A stretch of DNA of 64,000 nt from Caballeronia sordidicola (GTDB taxonomy: Bacteria; Pseudomonadota; Gammaproteobacteria; Burkholderiales; Burkholderiaceae). Position numbers and translations under genes: made by a program. The notes beneath the pieces were generated by a model. That model saw only the letters and a program-made list of their open reading frames with translations. It did not search any database and was not told the DNA's origin. Location: NCBI RefSeq assembly GCF_002220365.1, contig NZ_MTHB01000256.1, positions 62,001 through 126,000 on the forward strand, written 5' to 3'. Below are positions 51,868 to 61,519 of this stretch, piece by piece; the stretch's first letter is position 1, and each line of letters opens with the position of its first letter.

Positions 51868-53919
51868 ATGACTTATCGACTAGGGGTAGATGTAGGTGGC
51901 ACGTTCACCGACTTGCTGTTGTTCAACGACGCAGATGGCAACTTCTGGCGCCACAAAACGCCGTCGACGCCCCATGATTCTTCTGAAGGGATCATGACAG
52001 GCGTTGCGCAGATCTGCGAGCAAGCCGGTGTGACGCCTGCTGATATCGACGTATTCCTTCACGGCACGACGGTGGCGACAAACGCAGTCCTCGAAGGCAA
52101 GGGAGCGCGCGTGGGTCTGGTGGTGACGCAAGGTTACCGTCAGGTTCTTCAAATTGCCCGGTCCCTTGTACCGGGCGGCCTCGCCGCATGGATCGTATGG
52201 CCTAAACCCGAGCCTATTGCGCGGCTTGAGGATACCGTTGAGATCAAGGGACGCCTCGATGCGCAAGGTCAGGAGGTGCGGCCTCTTGTCGAGGATGATA
52301 TGCGAGCGCAGCTTTCGACGCTCGCGGCAAGCGGAGTTGAAGCGTTGACGGTCGCGCTCATGAATTCATACGTCGATGGCCGGCATGAGCGCGAGGTGGC
52401 GCGTATTGCCGCCGAGATCATGCCCGGCATACCGGTCTCCTTGTCGCACGAGGTGCTGCCGGAAATGCAGGAGTATGAACGTACCTTGACGACGGTAGCT
52501 AACGCTGCTGTCCGGCCGCTTGTGGGTCGCTACGTGGCCAATTTGCGCAACCGGCTTCGCGATCTCGGGATGAAAGGACGCATTTCGTTGCTGCGCTCCG
52601 ACGGCGGCTTGATGTCGACGGAAGCCGCGGAAGAACGTCCGGTTTCTCTGTTGATGTCCGGACCAGCCGGCGGTGTCACGGGTGCCCTATGGGTCGCGCG
52701 CAACGCCGGCCTGAAAAACATTCTGACGCTCGACGTTGGTGGCACTTCCACGGATGTCGCCCTGATCGAAAACGGCGAGCCACGGCTCGCCCGCACCACC
52801 GACGTGGGACATCTGACTGTGCGTGTATCGGCGCTCGACGTGAAAACCGTGGGCGCGGGCGGCGGATCGATCGCCAAGATCCCCGAGCTGACACGTGCCT
52901 TGCGCGTCGGCCCCGAATCCGCAGGCGCCGTTCCCGGACCGGCTGCATATGGTCGCGGCGGCAAGCTCCCCACCGTGACTGACGCCAACGTGGTGCTTGG
53001 CTACTTGCCGGAAAACCTGCTTGGCGGCACATTCCGGCTTGACCGCCAGGCAGCACACGATGCGGTCCAGACAATTGCAGATGGACTTGGCGTGAGTCTG
53101 CACGAAGCGGCGCGCGGCATCATCGACATCGTCAACGAAAACATGTTCGGCGCGTTGCGCATGATCTCGATCCAGCAGGGCTACGATCCGCGAGACTTCG
53201 CGCTGATGGGTTTTGGTGGCGCAGGACCGCTGCACGTCAACGCGGTCGCACGCCTCATGGGATCCTGGCCCGCGGTATCGCCGGTGTCGCCAGGCGTGCT
53301 CTGCGCGCTCGGTGATGCCACTACCCGCACGCGAACCGAGACGGCTCGCTCATTCTCGAAACGCTTCACGCAGACGAGCGACGCCGAGTTGGCGGCAGCA
53401 CTCGTGCAGATGGGCGAGCAGGTGCGTCAGTCGCTCGTCGACGATGGCGTCGCGAATGCTGAGATTGAGATTCGATTCGAGGCGGATGTTCGCTATCACG
53501 GCCAGGCGTTTGAGGTGCCGATGCCAATCGAGGTCGAGCAGTTTGCGTCGAACCTCGGCCTTGCCGATCTGGCCGAACGTTTCGACATTTCCCACAAGCG
53601 TCTTTTTACCTTCAGCATGGACACCGAGCGAGAGCTCGTGAATTTGCGTGCTGTTGCTTTGGGCCGGGCAGAAGAGCTACCCGCCCTCGAACTTGTGTCC
53701 GGTGACGGTGATCCTGTAGCCGCGAAGCTACGCGATCACGAGATGTGGAACGACGGGAAGTTTGTTCCGGCCGTGATCTACGATCGCAGCAAACTGCGCG
53801 CGGGCGATCGCGTTGAGGGGCCCGCTGTGGTCTGCGAGATGGATTCGACCACCGTCATTCTGGCCGGCTTTGTCGGCAACGTGGATCGTTTCGGCAACAT
53901 CCTGATCAATCCGGTTTGA
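51868..53919 (+). CDS. Hydantoinase/oxoprolinase family protein, subunit A (HyuA-like)
   Basis: A 683-residue ATP-dependent subunit. The ATG at 51868 gives MTYRLGVDVGGTFTDLLLF, with the actin-like phosphate motif at the very N-terminus. HGTTVATNAVLEGKGARVGL, the second phosphate loop LTLDVGGTSTDVALI, and the segment GAGGGSIAKI are all canonical. HyuA/HyuB pairs open hydantoins or 5-oxoproline with ATP, and close relatives carboxylate acetone or acetophenone, so hydrolysis versus carboxylation is undecided. HyuB follows after 15 bases. No acetone-carboxylase gamma subunit is visible. Confidence 0.88.
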   Translation: MTYRLGVDVGGTFTDLLLFNDADGNFWRHKTPSTPHDSSEGIMTGVAQICEQAGVTPADIDVFLHGTTVATNAVLEGKGARVGLVVTQGYRQVLQIARSLVPGGLAAWIVWPKPEPIARLEDTVEIKGRLDAQGQEVRPLVEDDMRAQLSTLAASGVEALTVALMNSYVDGRHEREVARIAAEIMPGIPVSLSHEVLPEMQEYERTLTTVANAAVRPLVGRYVANLRNRLRDLGMKGRISLLRSDGGLMSTEAAEERPVSLLMSGPAGGVTGALWVARNAGLKNILTLDVGGTSTDVALIENGEPRLARTTDVGHLTVRVSALDVKTVGAGGGSIAKIPELTRALRVGPESAGAVPGPAAYGRGGKLPTVTDANVVLGYLPENLLGGTFRLDRQAAHDAVQTIADGLGVSLHEAARGIIDIVNENMFGALRMISIQQGYDPRDFALMGFGGAGPLHVNAVARLMGSWPAVSPVSPGVLCALGDATTRTRTETARSFSKRFTQTSDAELAAALVQMGEQVRQSLVDDGVANAEIEIRFEADVRYHGQAFEVPMPIEVEQFASNLGLADLAERFDISHKRLFTFSMDTERELVNLRAVALGRAEELPALELVSGDGDPVAAKLRDHEMWNDGKFVPAVIYDRSKLRAGDRVEGPAVVCEMDSTTVILAGFVGNVDRFGNILINPV

Positions 53920-53934
53920 GCATTGGAGAGTTAA

Positions 53935-55809
53935 ATGGCTGCAACCATCATCCAGACTAACGCGACGCCTTTCCAGCCCGCGAGCGTTGATCCAGTCACG
54001 CTCGATATTCTTGAGAACGCCTTGCGCAACGCGCGTGTAGAAATGGACGCGACGCTATTTCGCACGGCGCTCTCCCCGGGCATCCGTGAGCAAGGAGATG
54101 CGTTTCCCTTGATCGCCGACCGGCTTGGCCGGATGGTCGTGGGTCAATTTGGCTCGTTTATCGGCGGCTTCCTGAAGGCGTATGCCGGAGAGATTGAAGA
54201 GGGTGACATCATCCTCCTTAATGACCCGTATTCGTGCGAAGGTGCGATCAGTCATTTGAACGATCAACTGGTGATCCTGCCTATTTACCGTCATGGCCGT
54301 CTCGTCGCCTGGTCGGCGATGTTCGGTCATATGACAGATGTGGGCGGCAAAGTTCCGGGGTCACTGCCAACGGACGCCGGCTCAATATTTGAGGAAGGGT
54401 TCCGGATTCTTCCCGTGAAGCTTTATCGGCGTGGCGAGTTGCAAAGCGATTTGCTCGCACTTGCTGCTAACCAGTCCCGTATGCCTGAATGGTACAAGGC
54501 GGACCTGCATGCGTTGGTCGCTGCATGCCGGGTTGCTGCACGACGTGTGGATGAACTATGCGAACGCTTCGGCGACGACGTGTTCGACGCCGCACTGGGT
54601 AACTTGCTCGAGCGCAATCATCGCGCAATGAAGCACCTGATTACGACTTCGATCGGTGAAACTCCGGTTAGCTTCGAGGACTTCATCTGCGACGACGGCA
54701 AGGGTGTCGGGCCATTCCGGATCAAATGCACGATGTGGCGAGAGGCTGACAGGGTCATTCTCGATTTTGAAGGAACAGATCCGCAATCTACGTCTTCAAT
54801 CAATTTTTATCTGAATGAAAACATGTTCAAGATGTTTTTTGGCATCTACATGATCATGGTTTTCGATCCTCAGATTCTTTTCAACGATGGGTTTTACGAT
54901 CTGGTCGACGTTCGTATTCCGCAGGGCTCGTTGCTCAAGCCTGATTTTCCCGCGGCGCTGTCTTGCCGTACCCACGCGCTGGGCCGTATTTTTGATGTGT
55001 TGGGCGCGTTGCTTGGGCAGAAGACGCCGGACTTTCTGAACGCCGCGGGCTTCTCGTCCTCCCCCCATCTCATGTTCTCCGGATACGACAGCGCCGGCAA
55101 ATGGTTCCAGTTGTTCCAGATCGGTTTCGGCGGCATTCCGGGCCGTCCGTTTGGCGATGGTCCTGATGGTCACTCACTCTGGCCTGGTTTTACGAACGTA
55201 CCCAATGAGTTTCTAGAGCGCTATTTCCCCATGCGTATCGACCGCTACGAGACCATAGCGGATTCGGGTGGCGCCGGAAAGTTTCGCGGCGGTAACGGCA
55301 TTCTGATGACCTATACCTTCCTGGCGGAAGGGGATATATCGATCCATGACGATCGCTGGTTTATTCCACCTTGGGGCGTCAATGGAGGGGAACCGGCAAA
55401 GCGTTCATCGAAGGTGCTCGAACGGGCGAACGGTGATCGCATTTCTTTACCGTCCAAGTGTGACGCGGTGCGCGTCAACGTCGGCGACCAGCTTCACTTT
55501 GTGACGTGGGGCGCTGGCGGATGGGGTGACCCGCTGGAGCGCGATCCTGAACTCGTTGCCCGTGAGGTGCGCCGCGGGCTCGTGACGCGGGACGGAGCGC
55601 GAGCGTATGGTGTCGCGCTCAACTCGACAGGCGACTGTGATGAGGTGGAAACGCGGCGCTTGCGGGAATCGTTGCGAAGCAGTCGCGCTCCGCTGCCGCT
55701 CTTTAACCGTGGACCGGATATCGAACAGTTGCGGGAACGCTGTCTTGAAGAGACTGGGCTGCCGGCGCCGGTGGCGCCATCGTGGTCGAGTAAAGAGAAA
55801 CGCGCCTGA
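53935..55809 (+). CDS. Hydantoinase/oxoprolinase family protein, subunit B (HyuB-like)
   Basis: A 624-residue partner of HyuA, start preceded by GGAGAG. Family landmarks are VDPVTLDILENALRNARVEMD, the ALSPGIREQGD segment, DIILLNDPYSC, the HMTDVGGKVPGS loop (probable active site) and the glycine-rich end WGAGGWGDPLERDPELVAREV. It is slightly longer than typical members because of a C-terminal tail. The end overlaps the next gene by one base (TGATG). With HyuA it would form the hetero-oligomeric enzyme acting on a cyclic amide or ketone. Confidence 0.88.
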   Translation: MAATIIQTNATPFQPASVDPVTLDILENALRNARVEMDATLFRTALSPGIREQGDAFPLIADRLGRMVVGQFGSFIGGFLKAYAGEIEEGDIILLNDPYSCEGAISHLNDQLVILPIYRHGRLVAWSAMFGHMTDVGGKVPGSLPTDAGSIFEEGFRILPVKLYRRGELQSDLLALAANQSRMPEWYKADLHALVAACRVAARRVDELCERFGDDVFDAALGNLLERNHRAMKHLITTSIGETPVSFEDFICDDGKGVGPFRIKCTMWREADRVILDFEGTDPQSTSSINFYLNENMFKMFFGIYMIMVFDPQILFNDGFYDLVDVRIPQGSLLKPDFPAALSCRTHALGRIFDVLGALLGQKTPDFLNAAGFSSSPHLMFSGYDSAGKWFQLFQIGFGGIPGRPFGDGPDGHSLWPGFTNVPNEFLERYFPMRIDRYETIADSGGAGKFRGGNGILMTYTFLAEGDISIHDDRWFIPPWGVNGGEPAKRSSKVLERANGDRISLPSKCDAVRVNVGDQLHFVTWGAGGWGDPLERDPELVAREVRRGLVTRDGARAYGVALNSTGDCDEVETRRLRESLRSSRAPLPLFNRGPDIEQLRERCLEETGLPAPVAPSWSSKEKRA

Positions 55810-57371
55810 TGGACATGGCCGATTTGGCCGCGCAACTTGCACGGATCGTCGGGGTGCAACACGTTCTCTCGGGCGACGCCGTGCGGCCGTTCGCGCATGA
55901 TATTTATCGGTCGAAGGAATTACCTTGGCTGGTCGTGGCGCCCGGGACTGTCCACGAGTTGTGCGAGGTCGTTCGAGAAGCGGCCTCGGCTGGCCGGCCG
56001 GTATGTGTTCGTGCAGGCGGCAGTTCTTATACCGACGGCTATCTCCCCGCGCAAGTGGGCACGATCATGCTCGACATGCGCCGGCTGGATCGCATTGTCG
56101 AGATCAATCGGACCGATGCCTATGTCACCGTGGAAGCAGGCGTGACGTGGTCGAAACTTGCCGTCGTGCTCGAGGCGCAGGGTCTGCGCACGCCGTTTCA
56201 AGGCCCCTTCTCCGGACTTGTTTCGAGCGTCGGCGGGGCCATGTCGCAACACGCGATCAGTCATGGGACGGGGGCTCATGGCACTTCTGCCTCGTCGGCG
56301 CAGGCGTTCGATATCGTGATGGCCGATGGCAGCCTGCTGCGGACTGGTTCGGCAATGCGAGGTCTCTCCCCATTTGCGCGTGAGTATGGCCCGGATCTGA
56401 CCGGCCTCTTTACTGGCGACTGTGGCGCTTTTGGCGTTAAAGCGCGCGTCACGTTGCCTCTTCTCGCCAACTCTGCAGCATCAGGCGGGGCATCATTTGC
56501 CTTCAACTCGTTCGATGCCATGCATCGGGCAATGCAGGCAGCCGCATGGATCGGCGTCGATGAAACGAATTTTTCGTTCGACTCCGCTATGCTGCGCGGC
56601 CAAATGGAACGGGTTCGTGGATTGCCTGCTCGCTTCGTCGCGCTAGCCGACGTGTTGCGCGGCGCAAGATCGCCGGGGGGACGGGTGGCAAACATACTCA
56701 GGTTCGGCCTATCAGGCAGACGTGCATTTCGACACTCGCCCTATATGTCGCATTTCATTGTTCATGGGGACGATGCTCGCGAAGTACGTGGGCGTCTTTG
56801 TCGCCTGCGTCAAGTGGCCAGGCCATTCGGATCGGAAATACCGCCGGCTGTGCCGTTCATTGTTCGGGCTAGGCCTTTCGAAAAGATGTTCAATGTAGTT
56901 GGCCCCGCCGGAGAGCGATGGGTGCCGCTTCATGGTGTATTGCCGCACTCTGGCGTGGCCGACTTCCATGCAGCAGTTCTGTCCTTCTTTACCGACCGGG
57001 CCGACGACATGCAACGTCTTGGTGTATGGAGTGGGGCGATGTTCGAGGCAATTGGCCGTGGCGCGATGAGTTATGAAATCGCGTTGTACTGGCCCGATTG
57101 CCTATCCGACTATCACCTCCAGGAAATTCAGCCCACAGTACTCGCGCGTCTTGGTCGCCACCCATCCAATCCTGAGGCCCGTGCTTTCGTCGATTCGCTG
57201 AAGCAAGACCTGATGACGCTCTACGACAAGCATGGCGCCACGCACTTTCAGCTTGGGAAGGCCTACTGCTATGCATCGTTACTTACGAGAGATGCATTTC
57301 GCACTGTTGTTCAAATCAAGCAAGCGCTCGATCCAGACAACGTAATGAATCCTGGTGCACTGGGCCTCTGA
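55809..57371 (+). CDS. FAD-linked oxidase (FAD_binding_4 / GlcD-like)
   Basis: A 520-residue flavoprotein of the VAO/PCMH fold. The FAD domain (about residues 30-220) has VVAPGTVHELCEVVREAASA, VRAGGSSYTDGY and GGAMSQHAISHGTGAHGTSA. FTGDCGAFGVKARVTLPL closes the FAD domain, and the rest is the cap domain ending LDPDNVMNPGALGL, typical for D-lactate/glycolate or alkyl-DHAP-type oxidases. No His/Cys for bicovalent FAD linkage is evident. It overlaps hyuB by one base. It likely oxidises a hydroxy acid formed in the pathway. Confidence 0.87.
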   Translation: MDMADLAAQLARIVGVQHVLSGDAVRPFAHDIYRSKELPWLVVAPGTVHELCEVVREAASAGRPVCVRAGGSSYTDGYLPAQVGTIMLDMRRLDRIVEINRTDAYVTVEAGVTWSKLAVVLEAQGLRTPFQGPFSGLVSSVGGAMSQHAISHGTGAHGTSASSAQAFDIVMADGSLLRTGSAMRGLSPFAREYGPDLTGLFTGDCGAFGVKARVTLPLLANSAASGGASFAFNSFDAMHRAMQAAAWIGVDETNFSFDSAMLRGQMERVRGLPARFVALADVLRGARSPGGRVANILRFGLSGRRAFRHSPYMSHFIVHGDDAREVRGRLCRLRQVARPFGSEIPPAVPFIVRARPFEKMFNVVGPAGERWVPLHGVLPHSGVADFHAAVLSFFTDRADDMQRLGVWSGAMFEAIGRGAMSYEIALYWPDCLSDYHLQEIQPTVLARLGRHPSNPEARAFVDSLKQDLMTLYDKHGATHFQLGKAYCYASLLTRDAFRTVVQIKQALDPDNVMNPGALGL

Positions 57372-57436
57372 CGCCTCTTGACGACGCCAGTTGGCAGCAG
57401 TCGAACATTCTTCTGACTTTAAATATACAGAGATCC

Positions 57437-58603
57437 ATGATACCCACCTTCCAGTTTCGGAGTGTTCCCACGCTGATCGTTGAATGGGGCGTCACGGGCA
57501 AGCTAGGCGAACTCTTGCGTAAGCACTATCCCCGTGTCAGCTGCGTCGGGGTCGTCACAGATGGTTTCCTGCATGGAAGTGGATTGCTGGATCCCGCACT
57601 CGAAAGCGTCCAAGCAAGCGGTTTGCGCGTCATCATGATCAACACCGTCATAGCCGACCCGCCGGAACACGTGGTCCTGGACGCTGCAGATCTCGCCCGG
57701 AGCGAAGGTGTTGAAATTGTTGTAGGAATGGGCGGCGGATCGTCGCTTGATGTCGCAAAGCTCGTAGCGGTGCTGCTAGGTTCACATCAGACACTCGACA
57801 CAATGTACGGAGTCGACTGCATTGAAGGCGTCCGACTGCCGCTGGTGCAGATACCCACGACCGCTGGTACCGGAGCAGAGGTCACCTCGGTCGCGATCGT
57901 GACGACAGGGCAGACAACCAAGGCGGGAGTCGTTTCACCAAAACTCTACGCGGACATCGCGATCCTCGACGCAGAACTTACCATTGGCCTTCCCTCGCAT
58001 GTGACGGCGGCGACGGGAGTCGATGCGATGGTGCACGCGATAGAGGCTTTCACAAGCGCTCGCATGAAGAATCCATTGTCCGACATGCTCGCGCGTCGCG
58101 CCCTCGAACTGCTGTCCAGGAACATCATTGCCGCCTGTCGTGACGGTGCCGATCGCGGCGCGCGAGAGGCGATGCTACTCGGAGCGAGTCTGGCAGGACA
58201 GGCGTTCTCCAACGCGCCGGTGGCCGCCATACACGCGTTGGCATACCCGCTTGGCAGTGTGTTTCACATACCGCACGGTGTGTCGAATGCGCTGCTTCTG
58301 CCGCATGTGTTGCGTTTCAACGCGTCCCATGCGGCGCATCTCTACGCAGACGTTGCAAGTTGGATTGTTGTCCCCTATACGCATGACGGAGACACATCTT
58401 CGAAGACAAATGCGTTGATCGATTTCCTGGAAAGAATACTGGAAGAGATCGGTTTGCCGCGCACGTTGAAAGCGGTCGGCGTCACGCGCGACGATTTGCC
58501 AGGACTTGTCAACGACGCGATGAAGCAACAACGACTCTTGATAAACAATCCGCGCGCTGTGAGTAGAGAAGACGCACTCGCCATTTACGAGGCCGCCTTC
58601 TGA
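57437..58603 (+). CDS. Iron-containing alcohol dehydrogenase
   Basis: A 388-residue group III dehydrogenase. The NAD-binding GMGGGSSLDVAKL (about residues 97-109) and PTTAGTGAEVTSVAIVT are intact. The metal ligands fit the family pattern: Asp196 and His200 (GVDAMVHAIEAF), His266 (AAIHALAYPL) and His280 (FHIPHGVSNALLLPHVL). It probably interconverts an alcohol and aldehyde or a hydroxyacid and oxoacid in the module B pathway. It follows the FAD oxidase after 65 bases and is convergent with the porin gene. Confidence 0.9.
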   Translation: MIPTFQFRSVPTLIVEWGVTGKLGELLRKHYPRVSCVGVVTDGFLHGSGLLDPALESVQASGLRVIMINTVIADPPEHVVLDAADLARSEGVEIVVGMGGGSSLDVAKLVAVLLGSHQTLDTMYGVDCIEGVRLPLVQIPTTAGTGAEVTSVAIVTTGQTTKAGVVSPKLYADIAILDAELTIGLPSHVTAATGVDAMVHAIEAFTSARMKNPLSDMLARRALELLSRNIIAACRDGADRGAREAMLLGASLAGQAFSNAPVAAIHALAYPLGSVFHIPHGVSNALLLPHVLRFNASHAAHLYADVASWIVVPYTHDGDTSSKTNALIDFLERILEEIGLPRTLKAVGVTRDDLPGLVNDAMKQQRLLINNPRAVSREDALAIYEAAF

Positions 58604-58684
58604 AATGGCTCGAACCTACTATTCAAACTGAACGATTGATCACCAGGCGAAGATGAAGTTCGTTATCGAAACGGCTAGGTAATT

Positions 58685-59872
58685 TTAAAACTGGTGACGC
58701 AGCCCAGCCTGAACAATCGTTTGCAACCTTCCGGACGAGGCTGTGGCAAAGGTCAGGGCGGCGACAGCAGCTCTCCCTGTCGCATCGGTGCCCGCTGCGC
58801 GCTCGTGCATCGCAAAAGCATAGACGTCTGTTCGTTTCGAGAGATGATAGTCAAGGCCCAGGTTGATCTGGTTGTAGTGGGCTGATGCCACGTTGTCGGC
58901 ATTCCCGTTGTGTGTATACACATAAGACGCCATGGCCTGAAGTGAAGGCGTGATGTAGTACGCAGCGTTCAACTCGTAGCTATCGAGGGTAGCCGTCCCA
59001 CGAAAACTGTTTTGCAATGCCGTAAGTCCAGTCACTGCTACACTTCCTAGTCCTTTGTACTGCGTGTTGCTATACAGTGCCTTCAAAACGGCGTCGCCGA
59101 GCGTGTAGGAAGCCGCTGCCACAATAATCTGCTGTGTTTTTGCGCTCGCGTATCCGCCGGTTGCCACGCTTGTAATGTTGGTGGCAGTCGCGCTGCTGCT
59201 TGTCGAATCGCCATAGACCGAGAAATTGGGATCATTAGCGCGTTCGTATCCAACCGCGAGAGCGATAGGACCCGTGGTGTATGAGGCGCCGGCGTCATAC
59301 ACAGAGTTGCGCGAGAAGTCCCCTGCGATGTTACCGAAGGCATAGGATCCGCCGAATTTGAAACCACGGTAAGACACACTTTGAAATTTGACCGAGTTGA
59401 TCATTCGATTGAAGTTGTCAAGATTGTCGGCGTCGCCCGGGTGAGTCGCAAAGCCAGAACCGGCCGAGATGAGGGAGCTACCGGCTGCGAAGGGATAGAC
59501 AAAGTCGTATTCGCTTGAGCTTTGGCGACCCATTGTCACGCTGCCGTACGGACTGGAAAGACCCACATAGGCATTGCGACCAAAGAATGTCCCACCTTGT
59601 CCGATCGAACCGTTGGTGCTGCTAAAACCGTTTTCCAATTTGAAGATCGCGGCCAAGCCTCCGCCGAGGTCTTCAGTGCCCGTCAACCCCCATCGATTTC
59701 CCCCCGCATTTCCACTATTGAGGAACCATTGGCTGCTGCCTTTGGCATTGGTGTTGTACGAAATGGCCGTATCGACGACCCCATATAACGTCACTGAGCT
59801 TTGCGCATACGATTGCTCAGCAATGACGCTGGTCCCGCTCACGATCAACACAGACAGTAGAAATTTGTTCAT
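58685..59872 (-). CDS. Porin (Porin_4) of module B
   Basis: A 395-residue outer-membrane porin. The ATG at 59872 begins the signal peptide (MNKFLLSVLIVSGTSVI), cut after SYAQ or just before SSVTLYGVVDTAI. GGNRWGLTGTEDLGGGL and GRNAYVGLSSPYGSVTMGRQ match the module A porin closely, including order of strands, and the end VQAGLRHQF has the terminal Phe. The TTG five codons upstream was rejected. It is divergent from the CobW gene and may be induced with module B. Confidence 0.92.
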   Translation of the reverse strand: MNKFLLSVLIVSGTSVIAEQSYAQSSVTLYGVVDTAISYNTNAKGSSQWFLNSGNAGGNRWGLTGTEDLGGGLAAIFKLENGFSSTNGSIGQGGTFFGRNAYVGLSSPYGSVTMGRQSSSEYDFVYPFAAGSSLISAGSGFATHPGDADNLDNFNRMINSVKFQSVSYRGFKFGGSYAFGNIAGDFSRNSVYDAGASYTTGPIALAVGYERANDPNFSVYGDSTSSSATATNITSVATGGYASAKTQQIIVAAASYTLGDAVLKALYSNTQYKGLGSVAVTGLTALQNSFRGTATLDSYELNAAYYITPSLQAMASYVYTHNGNADNVASAHYNQINLGLDYHLSKRTDVYAFAMHERAAGTDATGRAAVAALTFATASSGRLQTIVQAGLRHQF

Positions 59873-60021
59873 TTGTTCATCGCCCAAAAGCTTGTGGATA
59901 GAGATACACCTTGAATTGATCAGCGTTCCAGCCGCTCCAGACGTCGTGGGTCTGGATTCGTGTGAATGTGTGAGACAGGCTTATTCAATCGCAGGCGATA
60001 TTTTTTACAAACTAGAAGAAA

Positions 60022-60045
60022 TGAATTCCTACCAGACGGAATTCA
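60022..60045. promoter_or_regulatory. Perfect inverted repeat in the porin-cobW divergent gap
   Basis: TGAATTCC-N8-GGAATTCA is a perfect 8-bp dyad about 150 bases upstream of the porin start. A second near-palindrome, GGGGTTTCGAAAGCCC, is at 60254-60269. Both are plausible operators in a 543-base gap without recognisable genes (59873-60415). Confidence 0.4.
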
Positions 60046-60415
60046 CTCGCCTAAATTCGACCGCCACGCATGCCAGTACGCGGGCCCGAAACGAGATTGC
60101 GCATCGAGAAGATTCAACAATTGCCAACGAGTGAAACGGACGCCGCTCTTGTCCGGCAGCCTGTCGCGATCCAGATTGACTCAGGCAGAGAAAAGTTGGC
60201 CGCCAAGCGCCAAAAGTTCTACCTGGTGAGCATGATTAAAGAAATCATAAGAGGGGGTTTCGAAAGCCCTGAGAATGAGATTTGGACACGCGCTGCAGCG
60301 CGTTGACGCGCAGATGCTGCGATGAACCGAACTTTGATCATCGACACCGAACGCGGCACGACATGCCCTGTTGTATAGCCTGTGAAGGCTGATTCTGCCG
60401 GCGAGGGAGAAAGTT

Positions 60416-61471
60416 TTGGGACGAGATATTCCAGGCGATGCTGTTCTCTGCGACGTCTTGACAGGCTACCTCGGGAGCGGGAAGACGACGCTGCTCAACC
60501 GCTATTTGCGCGGTTCTGAGGCATCAGGAACGGCTGTTATCGTCAACGAGATAGGTGCAATTGGTGTCGACCATCTAATCCTTGGTGAAGTATCCGACAA
60601 CGTTGTCCTGCTTGATTCCGGGTGTCTCTGCTGCTCGCTCACTGGATCGTTGCGCGAGACCCTGCTTGACCTCTATCTTCAAGCGGAACGCATAAACATT
60701 TCGCTAAAAAAGGTGGTGATCGAGACAACTGGGCTTGCAGAACCTTTGCCAATTTTGCATGCCTTAATCGGTGACCGCATGCTCAAGGAACGATTCGCTC
60801 TGCGATGCGTCATCGTTACCGTAGACGGACAACAGGCACTAGAACAACTTGCTAACCGGAAAGAAACGGCAAGACAGGTTGCTGTTGCTGACGTCCTCGT
60901 GATCACGAAAGCGGATCTGGCAAGTCCGACAACCCTCGAAGCACTTAAGGTGGCGCTGTCTGCCATCAACGGATGTGCAGCTCAGATCGATTCATCCTCG
61001 CCCGGTGCGGTCAACGAGGCATTTGATACCAGTTTGGAGAACCACAATTTCATCCGTCAAACCCTCCAGATTGGTCAAGGCCCCTATCTCGAGCGGTCTC
61101 ACCGAGTCAGTCTGGGAGGCCAACCTATTGGTGCTGAAAGTTTTTGGATTTCCGAGCCTACGACATGGCCGGGTATCGCAGCGTGGTGGAATCTCCTTGT
61201 CACGCATTATGGAAAGAACTTACTCAGGTGCAAGGGACTTCTTAGCCTAGCCGATCAACCGTCAATTGTATTGCTTCAAGGGGTGGGCACTTATTTGCAC
61301 AAACCAGAGATGCTCGGTGCATGGCCCGGAGGCGACGATCGAGCGAGGTTGACCGTCATTGGTGAGGGGCTGGATCGACAGTGGCTCGCATCGAGCTTGC
61401 GAGCGCTGCGGCTAGTGGAACCCGGGCTTTTACCCACCACGCTTGCTGAACTTGATCAGCTAGGGACTTGA
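60416..61471 (+). CDS. CobW/COG0523-family GTP-binding metal chaperone
   Basis: A 351-residue G3E GTPase. Walker A is GYLGSGKTTLLN (residues 17-28), the zinc-binding CxCC motif is Cys70, Cys72 and Cys73 (GCLCCSLTG), then ETTGLAEP, and VITKADLA is the guanine-specificity motif. The C-terminal CobW_C domain follows. The TTG start has GAGGGAGA 5 bases upstream. These proteins deliver Zn, Fe or Co to target enzymes. The gene lies 48 bases before a metal-dependent cyclic amidohydrolase gene, its likely client. Confidence 0.87.
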   Translation: MGRDIPGDAVLCDVLTGYLGSGKTTLLNRYLRGSEASGTAVIVNEIGAIGVDHLILGEVSDNVVLLDSGCLCCSLTGSLRETLLDLYLQAERINISLKKVVIETTGLAEPLPILHALIGDRMLKERFALRCVIVTVDGQQALEQLANRKETARQVAVADVLVITKADLASPTTLEALKVALSAINGCAAQIDSSSPGAVNEAFDTSLENHNFIRQTLQIGQGPYLERSHRVSLGGQPIGAESFWISEPTTWPGIAAWWNLLVTHYGKNLLRCKGLLSLADQPSIVLLQGVGTYLHKPEMLGAWPGGDDRARLTVIGEGLDRQWLASSLRALRLVEPGLLPTTLAELDQLGT

Positions 61472-61519
61472 AATCTTATTCGAGCACCGGGCTAGTTTGC
61501 TTTCTAGGGGAATACTCAA

